Position numbers and translations under genes: made by a program
Notes under the pieces: model-generated
What the model saw: the letters and a program-made list of their open reading frames with translations, nothing else
Databases searched by the model: none
What the model was told of the DNA's origin: nothing
From: Streptomyces tateyamensis
Lineage (GTDB): Bacteria > Actinomycetota > Actinomycetes > Streptomycetales > Streptomycetaceae
NCBI RefSeq assembly: GCF_003205575.1
Contig: NZ_PYBW01000050.1
Location: 1-64,000, forward strand
Direction: 5' to 3'
DNA length: 64,000 nt
Shown here: positions 7,666 to 17,064 of the stretch, in pieces
Position numbering within the stretch: the first letter of the stretch is position 1
How the letters are laid out: each line of letters opens with the position of its first letter

Positions 7666-10600
7666 GCAGCTGGGCCCGCTCGCCGTCCGGGTTGAGCTGG
7701 TGCACCACGAGCAGCCGGGCCGGCTGCTCGCCGGGGTGCCGGACCCGCAGCGAGGTGCCGGGCAGCGCCGGGAGCAGCACGGCGGGCGAACCGTCCGCCC
7801 CCGCCACCGCGAGCGCCGGGTGCTCGGTGTCGTACTCCAGTACCGGGCGCCCGTCGGTGAAGCCGATCGCGGACAGCGCCTTGGCCGAGTCCGGCACGGT
7901 GCCGGTGGGCCCCGTCCACACCGCGTAGCGCACCCGGCCGTGGCCGCGGGCCAGGCCGGGCAGCGCGGCGAGGCGGACCGGGAGCAGTACCGTATCGCTG
8001 TCCAGCAGGGCACCGACCGGGCCGCCCAGCGGCCGCACGTCCAGCTCGGCGCCGGTGCGGGCGTCGAGCACCCGGGCCACCAGCACGTCGCTGCCGCGCA
8101 GCCGGTCGGCCAGCACCAGGGTGTCCACCTCCCCGTCCCCGTCGGTGTCCAGCGAGACCCGGACGGCGGTGGCGCCGACCGGGGCGGCCGCCGGTGCCCA
8201 GCCGACCGCGGCGAACCAGAGCAGCCCGTCGCCGCCGGCCGCTCCGACCGCGCGCAGGTCCGCCGCCCGCTCGGCGGGGTAGGCCGCGCACGGGTCGGCC
8301 CCGGGGCAGTCCGGCCGGCGCGCCCCCTCCCCGCCCAGGGCGAAGGCGCTGACCAGCGAGGCGGGCCCCGTCCGGGTGAGCGCCGGGGTGCCGGCCAAGG
8401 TGAGCTCCGCACCGCCGGACCGCGGCCGGGCGGTCAGCTCGGAGGCCGGGTGCGGGGCCGCGAACAGCGGCACCCGCAGCTGCGGCGGGCCGGCCCGCTC
8501 CGGGGTGAGCAGCATTTGCCCGGACAGCTCGCCGCGCCAACTGCGCGGCTGCCCGGCCTGGACCGGTGCCAGGCTGGGATCGGGCGCCGGCCCCAGCAGC
8601 TCGCCGGCCCGCAGCACCACTCGCACCCGGGCGCTCTGTCCCGGCCCAAGGCTCACCCGATCGGGCGTCAGCTCGAAGTGGGCGCCCGGCAGTCGGGTGG
8701 CCTCCTGGTAGCCGACCCGGTAGTCGAGCGGCTGGTCCGCGAGGTTGCGCACCTCGACCTCGCGGCCGCGCTCGACGGCGCCGACCACCGGCACCGGCCC
8801 GAACGAGACGCCCACCGCGCCGGCCGGCTCCACCGCGTACGCCACCGCCGGGGTGGCGACCGCGCGTTCGACCCGCACCCGCCCGGCGCCGACCCGCTCG
8901 GGACCGAGCAGCGGACCTGAGCGGTCGTCACCCCCGTGCACCTCGGTGGCGGTGTTCATCAGCGCGGCCTTCACCTCGGCCACCGACCACTGCGGGTGCG
9001 CGGCCCGCACCAGCGCCGCGGCGCCAGCCAGGTGCGGGGCGGCCATCGAGGTGCCGTCCTCCCGGATCCCGCCGGTGCCGCTGCCGGCCCGGGCCGACCA
9101 GACGGTCTCGCCCGGCGCGGCCAGATCCGGCTTGACCACCCCCGGCACCCCGATCCCGCGGGAGCTGAACGCGGCCACCGTGTCCACCCGCTCGGGCTGG
9201 TCCTGGGGGACCGAGCCGCGCAGCGCGTTGCCCGGGGCGGCCAGCTCGACCCGCACCTCGCCCTGGTCGAGCGCCGCGCGCAGCGCCGCCCCGCCGGCCC
9301 GGTCGAGGATCGCGGCCGGGATCCGCTGGTTGCCGGAGAGTTCGCCCAGGTGGTCGGCGTCGGGGGCGAGCAGCACGCCGACGGCGCCGGCCTCGGCCGC
9401 GTGGTCGGCGCGCGGGGTGGAGCCGCAGGCCCGGTCGGGGTCGCGCACCGCCCAGTCGAGCAGCGCCACCCGGCCGCGCAGGCGCGCGGCGTCGGCGGCG
9501 GAGTAGGGGGCGCAGCCGTCGGCCTGGTCGGCCGGGCGGGCCACGGTGCCGGCCACCTCGGCGCTGGTCCAGGAGGGGTAGCCGGCGCTCCAGTGCGCGG
9601 GCAGCACACCGGCCAGCGCGGGCGGGGCGAGCACCCGCACCCCGTCCGCGTCGCCGTGGCCGCCGACCGAGGCGGCCACCGCGATCGCGCGGGCGGCCAC
9701 CCCGGGGCTGCCGCCGACGCCGAACAGGTCGCCGTCGTTGCCGGCCGAGGCGACCACCACGGTGCCGGCCTCGGCGAGCCTGTCCACGGCCAGCGCGTCC
9801 GCGTCCGCCGGGTCGCCGAAGCCGCTGCCCAGCGAGAGGTTGACCACGTCGAGCCGGTCGGCCAGGTCGCCGTTCTGCTGCGGGTCGGCGGCCAGGTCCA
9901 GGGCGCGGGCGAGCTGGTCGGTCGAGCCGTGGCAGCCGAAGCCCCGGATCGGGTAGAGCTTGGCGCCCGGGGCCACGCCGGGGGCGACGCGGAAGGCGGC
10001 CGGGTCCAGGCCGGGGCGGTAGGGGCCCGGGTAGACAGCGCCGGCGGCCGTCACGCCCAGGCCGGCGGCGGTGCCGGCCACGTGGGTGCCGTGTCCGTTG
10101 CGGGCGCAGTCCAGCGGGTTGCGGCCGGGGTGCGGCACGGGCTGGTAGTCGGGTGCGCCCGGGTCCGGGTCGTAGTCGTCGCCGACCAGGTCCGCTCCGC
10201 CGGGGACCTTGGCGGTGGGGAAGAGCGCGCTGGAGCCGGCGCCCCGGGCGGCCCGGTAGGCGGCCTCGGTACCGGGGCCGCCGAAGTCGGCGTGGGTGTA
10301 GTCCAGGCCGGAGTCGATCACCCCGATGGTGACGCCCTCGCCCAGCGTGCCGGGGCTGCCCGACCAGACGGCGGGGGCGCCGATCAACGGGACCGAGTGC
10401 CCGTTGGACTGCTGCTTGAGGCTGATCGGGTGCACCGCGCGCACCCCGGGCAGCCGGCGCAGCGCGGCCAGCCGGGCCGCCGGTGCCCGCACCGCCAGGC
10501 CGGTGACCAGCGCCTGGGTGCGGTACAGCTCCTGGGTGCCGGGGCCGAGTGCGCGGGCGAGCGCGGCCAGCGCGGCGCCGGCCCGGGCCCGCTGGGCAGC

Positions 10601-10852
10601 GCCGGCGGCGGCAGCGGCGCGGCGCACTCCGGCCGGGTCGCGCAGCTCGCGCCGGGCGCCCTCGGCGGCCCGGCGCCAGGCGGGCGCGGCCGGTTCGGTG
10701 TCCAGTTCGAGCAGCACCGACCGGGCGGCGGCACCCGGCGGGGCCTGCGACGGGACCTGGGCGGCCGAGACCGCGGGGGCGGCCAGCAGCACCAGGACCA
10801 GGCCGGGCCCGGCCAGCAGCCTGATCAGCGGCGGGAAGGATCGGATACGCAC
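7625..10852 (-). CDS. Secreted subtilisin-like (S8) serine protease with PA insert
   Basis: 1075 residues starting at GTG 10852. An N-terminal signal peptide (hydrophobic LLAGPGLVLVLLAAPAVSA ending near residue 31) is followed by an inhibitor-I9-like propeptide. The S8 catalytic domain has Asp in GVIDSGLDYTHADFG, His in NGHGTHVAGT, and Ser in DGTSMAAPHLAGAAALV. A PA-type insert (residues about 440-540, ending AAILDRAGG) lies between His and Ser, as in the large subtilases of Streptomyces. The C-terminal half is beta-rich and may include an Fn3-like region. All three catalytic residues are present. It converges on and overlaps the YfhO-like gene by 41 bases. Substrate unknown. Confidence 0.92.
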   Translation of the reverse strand: MRIRSFPPLIRLLAGPGLVLVLLAAPAVSAAQVPSQAPPGAAARSVLLELDTEPAAPAWRRAAEGARRELRDPAGVRRAAAAAGAAQRARAGAALAALARALGPGTQELYRTQALVTGLAVRAPAARLAALRRLPGVRAVHPISLKQQSNGHSVPLIGAPAVWSGSPGTLGEGVTIGVIDSGLDYTHADFGGPGTEAAYRAARGAGSSALFPTAKVPGGADLVGDDYDPDPGAPDYQPVPHPGRNPLDCARNGHGTHVAGTAAGLGVTAAGAVYPGPYRPGLDPAAFRVAPGVAPGAKLYPIRGFGCHGSTDQLARALDLAADPQQNGDLADRLDVVNLSLGSGFGDPADADALAVDRLAEAGTVVVASAGNDGDLFGVGGSPGVAARAIAVAASVGGHGDADGVRVLAPPALAGVLPAHWSAGYPSWTSAEVAGTVARPADQADGCAPYSAADAARLRGRVALLDWAVRDPDRACGSTPRADHAAEAGAVGVLLAPDADHLGELSGNQRIPAAILDRAGGAALRAALDQGEVRVELAAPGNALRGSVPQDQPERVDTVAAFSSRGIGVPGVVKPDLAAPGETVWSARAGSGTGGIREDGTSMAAPHLAGAAALVRAAHPQWSVAEVKAALMNTATEVHGGDDRSGPLLGPERVGAGRVRVERAVATPAVAYAVEPAGAVGVSFGPVPVVGAVERGREVEVRNLADQPLDYRVGYQEATRLPGAHFELTPDRVSLGPGQSARVRVVLRAGELLGPAPDPSLAPVQAGQPRSWRGELSGQMLLTPERAGPPQLRVPLFAAPHPASELTARPRSGGAELTLAGTPALTRTGPASLVSAFALGGEGARRPDCPGADPCAAYPAERAADLRAVGAAGGDGLLWFAAVGWAPAAAPVGATAVRVSLDTDGDGEVDTLVLADRLRGSDVLVARVLDARTGAELDVRPLGGPVGALLDSDTVLLPVRLAALPGLARGHGRVRYAVWTGPTGTVPDSAKALSAIGFTDGRPVLEYDTEHPALAVAGADGSPAVLLPALPGTSLRVRHPGEQPARLLVVHQLNPDGERAQLLTVGSGAATSSSP

Positions 10853-10951
10853 CGGTCCAGGATCGAGCCCGCCCCGTTGGCGCGCCGGGGATTTGACGAG
10901 ATGTCAGGCCAATGGCCCAACGCCGGTTCCAGGCGTCGGGCCGGCCGACGT

Positions 10952-11143
10952 TCAGTGCCCGGTCACGCCGCCGTTGTCGCGCCGGTCCAGGGCCCGCTGC
11001 AGGGCTGCGGCGGCGTGCGGGACCCCCCGGCCGAAGGCCGGGGAAGTGTTGGGCTCGGTGCGGCGGCGCCGGCGGCGGGCCGGGAGGGCCGCGCCGGCGG
11101 TGGCGGAGTGGTCACGGTCGAGCAGGTCTGCGGTGGGGGGCAT
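10952..11143 (-). CDS. Small hypothetical protein (63 residues)
   Basis: The start ATG at 11143 is preceded by AAGGAG with ideal spacing, which is the main reason for believing this short gene. The product is hydrophilic, with a block of six arginines near residue 24 and no membrane segment or known motif. Residues roughly 33-42 are encoded by a copy of the GGCCGAAGGCC palindromic repeat. It lies between serA and the protease gene on the same strand. Function unknown. Confidence 0.55.
   Translation of the reverse strand: MPPTADLLDRDHSATAGAALPARRRRRRTEPNTSPAFGRGVPHAAAALQRALDRRDNGGVTGH
11018..11047. repeat. Short palindromic repeat, copy 2, inside a small gene
   Basis: CCCCGGCCGAAGGCCGGGG at 11025-11043 is a perfect stem around GAA and matches copy 1 at 1769-1785. 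Here it falls within the 63-codon gene and is read through as coding sequence (about T-S-P-A-F-G-R-G-V). Confidence 0.6.
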
Positions 11144-11391
11144 ACCGGGCTCCTTGGTTCAGAGGGCGCGTTGCGGCGCCGGGTGAGGGAGGAGGGGATA
11201 CGCCTGGCGGGGATCGCCCGCCGCATTGCGTACGTGCACGCAGGGCCCGCTCGCACCGGACGTCTGGTGGGGTCCAGGGTGCGGGGTCACCGGGTGCCAT
11301 TTCACGGTACGCCCGCGCGCTTCCGGTGTCAGCGGAGTTAGTTGGATTTCCTAGTATCTGAGACGGGTCTCACCCCGACGGGCGCAAAGCA
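11144..11391. other. Noncoding spacer between serA terminator and small gene
   Basis: No convincing gene. It holds a 6-bp perfect palindrome TGAGAC-GG-GTCTCA at 11359-11372, next to a locally AT-rich stretch (11340-11360) that could contain a promoter for the downstream minus-strand small gene. Nothing else is visible. Confidence 0.4.
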
Positions 11392-11425
11392 CGGGGCCCG
11401 GACCGCTCTCGCGGTCCGGGCCCCG
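11392..11425 (-). terminator. Strong terminator after serA
   Basis: A perfect 15-bp stem (11392-11406 with 11411-11425) around a TCTC tetraloop, 14 bases beyond the serA stop codon. Confidence 0.85.
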
Positions 11426-11439
11426 GGGCTGAGCGGGTG

Positions 11440-13041
11440 TCAGCCGAGGTCGACCGAGCGGGCGAACTTGGCGCCGATCTCGGCGGAGATCTCGGCCAGC
11501 ACCTCCTGGGAGATCTCGCTGTCCACCGTGATCGAGGCCAGCGCGTCCTTGGTCTCGCCGTCCCGGGCCACCTGCATGCCGGCGATGTTGATGCCCGCGT
11601 CGCCGAGGATCCGGCCCAGAGTGCCGACCACGCCGGGGCGGTCCTCGTACTTGAAGAAGGCCATGTGGTCGGTGAGCGCCACGTCCACGTCGAAGGCGTC
11701 GACACCGACGATCTTCTGCTGCTGCTTGGGGCCGGACAGCGTGCCGGAGACGGCGATCTCGCCGCCGTTGGCGAGGGTGCCGCGCACGGTGATCACGTTG
11801 CGGTGCTCGGGGCTCTCGCTGCTGGTGGTCAGCCGCACCTCGACGCCGCGCTCCTGGGCGAAGAGCGGGGCGTTCACGTAGGACACGGTCTCCGCCACCA
11901 CGTCCTCGAACACGCCCTTGAGGGCGGAGAGTTCGAGGACCTTGACATCGTGCTGGGTGATCTCGCCGTAGACCTCGACGTCGAGCCGGACGGCCACCTC
12001 GCCGGCCAGGCCGGTGAAGATCCGGCCGAGCTTCTCGGCCAGCGGCAGGCCCGGGCGCACGTCCTCGGCGATCACGCCGCCCTGGACGTTGACCGCGTCC
12101 GGGACCAGCTCGCCGGCCAGCGCGAGCCGGACCGACTTGGCCACCGCGATGCCGGCCTTCTCCTGCGCCTCGTCGGTGGAGGCGCCCAGGTGCGGGGTGG
12201 CCACCACGTTGTCGAAGGTGAAGAGCGGGGAGTCGGTGCACGGCTCCTTGGCGAAGACGTCCAGGCCGGCGCCGGCCACCCGGCCCTCCTTGAGGGCGCT
12301 GGCCAGCGCGGCCTCGTCCACGATGCCGCCACGGGCGGCGTTGACGATCCGCACGGTCGGCTTGACCTTGTGCAGCGCCTCGTCGCCGATCAGGCCGATC
12401 GTCTCGGGGGTCTTGGGCAGGTGCACGGTGATGAAGTCGGCGACCTCCAGCAGCTCGTCCAGCGAGAGCAGCTTGACGCCCATCTGGGCCGCGCGGGCGG
12501 CCTGGATGTAGGGGTCGTAGGCGACGATCTTCATGCCGAAGGCCGACATCCGCTGGGCCACCAGCACGCCGATCCGGCCCAGGCCCACCACGCCGAGGGT
12601 CTTCTCGGAGAGCTCGACGCCGGTGTACTTGTTCCGCTTCCACTCGCCGTTCTTCAGCGCGGTGCTGGCCGGCGGGATGTTGCGGGCGACCGAGATCAGC
12701 AGGCCGCAGGCCAGCTCGGCGGCGGTGACGATGTTGGAGGTGGGGGCGTTGACGACCATCACGCCGGCCTTGGTGGCGGCGGCGACGTCCACGTTGTCCA
12801 GGCCGACGCCGGCCCGGGCGACCACCTTGAGCTTCTTGGCCGCGGCCAGCGCCTCGGCGTCGATCTTGGTGGCAGAACGGATCAGGATGGCGTCCACGTC
12901 CGCGATGGCGGTCAGCAGCTCGGTGCGGTCGGCGCCGTCGCAGTGCCGGATCTCGAAGTCCGGGCCGAGCGCGTCGACGGTCGCGGGAGACAGCTCTTCG
13001 GCGATCAGCACCACAGCGGTCTTGGATGTCACAGTGCTCAC
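11440..13041 (-). CDS. serA: D-3-phosphoglycerate dehydrogenase SerA
   Basis: 533 residues. First step of phosphorylated serine biosynthesis (3-phosphoglycerate to 3-phosphohydroxypyruvate, NAD). Substrate domain first, then the Rossmann domain with VVGLGRIGVLVAQR (about 150), the NAARGGIVDE catalytic-Arg region, and ATPHLGAST with the catalytic His. The regulatory intervening domain and a C-terminal ACT domain (FFKYEDRPGVVGTLGRILGDAGINIA) follow, so this is the long, serine-feedback type. Start is GTG 13041 with GGA about 9 bases upstream. It is transcribed separately from ilvC, since hairpins fill the gap between them. Confidence 0.96.
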   Translation of the reverse strand: MSTVTSKTAVVLIAEELSPATVDALGPDFEIRHCDGADRTELLTAIADVDAILIRSATKIDAEALAAAKKLKVVARAGVGLDNVDVAAATKAGVMVVNAPTSNIVTAAELACGLLISVARNIPPASTALKNGEWKRNKYTGVELSEKTLGVVGLGRIGVLVAQRMSAFGMKIVAYDPYIQAARAAQMGVKLLSLDELLEVADFITVHLPKTPETIGLIGDEALHKVKPTVRIVNAARGGIVDEAALASALKEGRVAGAGLDVFAKEPCTDSPLFTFDNVVATPHLGASTDEAQEKAGIAVAKSVRLALAGELVPDAVNVQGGVIAEDVRPGLPLAEKLGRIFTGLAGEVAVRLDVEVYGEITQHDVKVLELSALKGVFEDVVAETVSYVNAPLFAQERGVEVRLTTSSESPEHRNVITVRGTLANGGEIAVSGTLSGPKQQQKIVGVDAFDVDVALTDHMAFFKYEDRPGVVGTLGRILGDAGINIAGMQVARDGETKDALASITVDSEISQEVLAEISAEIGAKFARSVDLG

Positions 13042-13217
13042 GACAGTTTGTCCTTACTGTCCGGGACTCCCCCCGCTCCACGGGCACGTGGGTGGCGTGG
13101 CCGGCAAAGGTGGCCGGCGAGCGTGGGGATGGTGGCATGCCGCGTAAATTAGACGCACGACGCTGTGGGCCTGACGCGCACTCGGAAGTGTATCGACGTA
13201 CAGGGGAGTTGCCTGTG
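13042..13217 (-). promoter_or_regulatory. serA upstream region, probable promoter
   Basis: About 175 noncoding bases between the ilvC terminators and serA. The most AT-rich part (13143-13150, reading CTAATTTACG on the minus strand) is the best place for a -10 element, but no convincing -35 is seen. The exact promoter is not resolved. Confidence 0.35.
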
Positions 13218-13295
13218 CCCGTGCGGCGAAATCACCCGCACGGGACCAGACGGGTTGTACAGCGGGGGCAGGGCCGCTCGCGCGGCCCCGCCCCC
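13218..13295 (-). terminator. Two hairpins after ilvC
   Basis: The first after ilvC is a 14-position stem (13264-13277 with 13282-13295) around a 4-base loop; its single mismatch becomes a G-U pair in minus-strand RNA. The second is a perfect 9-bp stem (13218-13226 with 13236-13244). Together they close the ilvBNC unit. Confidence 0.75.
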
Positions 13296-13315
13296 ACCGA
13301 ACTCGCTTGCGGGAA

Positions 13316-14939
<1,624 letters not shown>

Positions 14940-14967
14940 GTGTCTGGTTCCGATTCCTGAGGGGCGG

Positions 14968-16818
14968 TCAGTCCAGGTCGTCGCCGAAGTCGGGGCGGAC
15001 TCCCCGGGCGAACAGGATCTCGTCGTTGCTGGTGCCGGCCGCGACCATCGGCCAGACCATGGCGTCCTGGTGGACGATGAAGTCGATCACGACCGGGCGG
15101 TCGTTGATCTCCATCGCCTGCTTGATCACCGCGTCCAGGTCCTCGGGGCGCTCGCAGCGCAGGCCCACGCAGCCCATCGCCTCGGAGAGCAGCACGAAGT
15201 CGGGGATCCGGGTGCCCTGGGCCGGCGGCGCCACGCCGTCGTGCTCGGGGCCCGCGTGCAGCACGGTGTTGGAGTAGCGCTGGTTGTAGAAGAGGGTCTG
15301 CCACTGGCGGACCATGCCCAGCGAACCGTTGTTGATCACCGCGACCTTGATCGGGATGTTGTTCAGCGCGCAGGTGACCAGCTCCTGATTGGTCATCTGG
15401 AAGCAGCCGTCACCGTCGATCGCCCAGACCGCGGCCTCGGGCCGGCCCGCCTTGGCGCCCATCGCGGCCGGGACCGCGTAGCCCATGGTCCCGGCGCCGC
15501 CCGAGTTGAGCCAGGTGGCCGGCTTCTCGAAGCCGATGAACTGCGAGGCCCACATCTGGTGCTGGCCCACGCCCGCGGCGTAGATCGCCTCCGGGCCGAC
15601 CAGTTCGCCGATCCGCTGGATCACCTGCTGCGGCGACAGTTCGCCGGCCGGGGCCGGGTCGTAGCCGAGCGGGTAGGTCTTCTTCCACTCGTTGAGCTTG
15701 ACCCACCAGTCGGCGTAGTCGCCCTTGCGGCCGGCCTCGTGCTCGGCCTGGACGGCCACGATCAGGTCGGCCAGCACCTCGCGGGCGTCGCCGACGATCG
15801 GCACGTCGGCCGGGCGGTTCTTGCCGATCTCGGCCGGGTCGATGTCGGCGTGCACCACCTTGGCGTTCGGCGCGAAGGAGTCCAGCTTGCCGGTGACCCG
15901 GTCGTCGAACCGGGCGCCCAGGGTGAAGAGCAGGTCCGACTTCTGCAGCGCGGTGACGGCCGGGACGCTGCCGTGCATGCCGGGCATGCCCAGGTGCTGC
16001 GGGTGGCTGTCCGGGAAGGCGCCCAGGGCCATCAGGGTGGTGACCACCGGGGCGCCGGTCAGCTCGGCCAGGATCCGCAGCTCGGTGGTGGCGTTCGCCT
16101 TGAGCACGCCGCCGCCGACGTAGAGGACCGGCCGCTTCGCGCCGACCAGCAGCTTGGCCGCCTCGCGGATCTGCTTGGCGTGCGGCTTGGTGACGGGGCG
16201 GTAGCCCGGCAGTGAGGTGTCCACCGGCCAGCGGAAGGTGGTGGTCGCCTGCAGCGCGTCCTTGGCGATGTCCACCAGCACCGGGCCCGGGCGTCCGGTG
16301 GCCGCGATGTGGAAGGCCTCGGCGATCACCCGGGGGATCTCCACCGGGTCGGTGACCAGGAAGTTGTGCTTGGTGATCGGCATCGTGATGCCGCAGATGT
16401 CCGCCTCCTGGAAGGCGTCGGTGCCGATCGCCTTGGAGGCCACCTGGCCGGTGATCGCGACCATCGGGACCGAGTCCATGTAGGCGTCGGCGATCGGGGT
16501 GACCAGGTTGGTCGCGCCCGGGCCGGAAGTGGCCATGCAGACGCCGACCTTGCCGGTGGCCTGCGCGTAGCCGGTGGCCGCGTGGCCGGCGCCCTGCTCG
16601 TGCCGGACCAGGATGTGGCGGACCTTGGCGGAGTCCATCAGCGGGTCGTAGGCCGGCAGGATCGCGCCGCCCGGGATGCCGAAGATGGTGTCCGCGCCGA
16701 CGGCCTCGAGAGAGCGGATGAGCGACTGCGCTCCGGTCATCGTCTCGACCACCACCGGGGTCTCGTGGGACGGGGCCGGGTGGTCCCCGCGGCGGGGGGA
16801 TGCCGTGTGCTCAGTCAT
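14968..16818 (-). CDS. ilvB: Acetolactate synthase large subunit IlvB
   Basis: 616 residues. ThDP- and FAD-dependent first common enzyme of valine and isoleucine synthesis. Visible segments: [14 protein letters not shown] with the following [10 protein letters not shown] (catalytic Glu), [13 protein letters not shown], the FAD-domain [11 protein letters not shown], and the ThDP motif region [16 protein letters not shown] use the ATG at 16818 (MTEHTAS), matching the typical start of Streptomyces IlvB. An in-frame ATG at 16857 is possible but adds a non-conserved basic stretch. The attenuator and leader peptide MRTRILVLGGRVG lie 100-210 bases upstream. Confidence 0.96.
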   Translation of the reverse strand: MTEHTASPRRGDHPAPSHETPVVVETMTGAQSLIRSLEAVGADTIFGIPGGAILPAYDPLMDSAKVRHILVRHEQGAGHAATGYAQATGKVGVCMATSGPGATNLVTPIADAYMDSVPMVAITGQVASKAIGTDAFQEADICGITMPITKHNFLVTDPVEIPRVIAEAFHIAATGRPGPVLVDIAKDALQATTTFRWPVDTSLPGYRPVTKPHAKQIREAAKLLVGAKRPVLYVGGGVLKANATTELRILAELTGAPVVTTLMALGAFPDSHPQHLGMPGMHGSVPAVTALQKSDLLFTLGARFDDRVTGKLDSFAPNAKVVHADIDPAEIGKNRPADVPIVGDAREVLADLIVAVQAEHEAGRKGDYADWWVKLNEWKKTYPLGYDPAPAGELSPQQVIQRIGELVGPEAIYAAGVGQHQMWASQFIGFEKPATWLNSGGAGTMGYAVPAAMGAKAGRPEAAVWAIDGDGCFQMTNQELVTCALNNIPIKVAVINNGSLGMVRQWQTLFYNQRYSNTVLHAGPEHDGVAPPAQGTRIPDFVLLSEAMGCVGLRCERPEDLDAVIKQAMEINDRPVVIDFIVHQDAMVWPMVAAGTSNDEILFARGVRPDFGDDLD

Positions 16819-16914
16819 CTGCCTGTCTTCTTTCGCCGAATCGGCTGTCCGTTTCATCCCATTTTCCGGGGAAACGAGCGGGCGGTACAACGGTCTCTCA
16901 GCGGTTCGAGTGCA

Positions 16915-16950
16915 ACAAAAAACCCCTCGTGCCGAAGGCATGCGAGGGGT
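16915..16950 (-). terminator. Attenuator terminator upstream of ilvB
   Basis: Minus-strand RNA forms a stem from 16950-16943 with 16929-16922 and a second inner stem around GAA (16934-16936), ended by TTTTTTG. It lies about 100 bases before the ilvB start. A 10-base segment just before it (16951-16960) is exactly complementary to the 3' part of the leader peptide frame (16994-17003), giving the alternative pairing needed for attenuation. Confidence 0.88.
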
Positions 16951-16989
16951 GGCGCGTCGGTCTGTCTGGAGTCGGGCAGCAGAGCCCGC

Positions 16990-17031
16990 TCAGCCGACGC
17001 GCCCGCCAAGTACGAGAATTCGGGTGCGCAT
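16990..17031 (-). CDS. ilvB leader peptide MRTRILVLGGRVG
   Basis: A 13-residue frame from ATG 17031 with AGGAGGAAGG 8 bases upstream and the codon run Ile-Leu-Val-Leu. All three branched-chain amino acids are read consecutively, which fits ribosome stalling when any is scarce. It lies immediately upstream of the pairing segment and attenuator. Leader-peptide attenuation of ilvB is known in actinobacteria, so this is a confident assignment. Confidence 0.92.
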   Translation of the reverse strand: MRTRILVLGGRVG

Positions 17032-17064
17032 GGCACCGACCTTCCTCCTGGGCGTGGATGGATG

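Noticed and set aside
8936-11341. An 800-codon plus-strand frame opposite the protease
   Set aside because: It is composed of Gly/Ala/Arg/His-rich non-domain sequence and lies antisense to an S8 protease with all catalytic residues.
17050-17062. A perfect TTGACA as -35 of the ilvB promoter
   Set aside because: The hexamer (minus strand, overlapping the GGDEF gene stop TGA) is followed within about 14 bases by the leader-peptide ribosome site, leaving no room for a -10 and transcript start before it.
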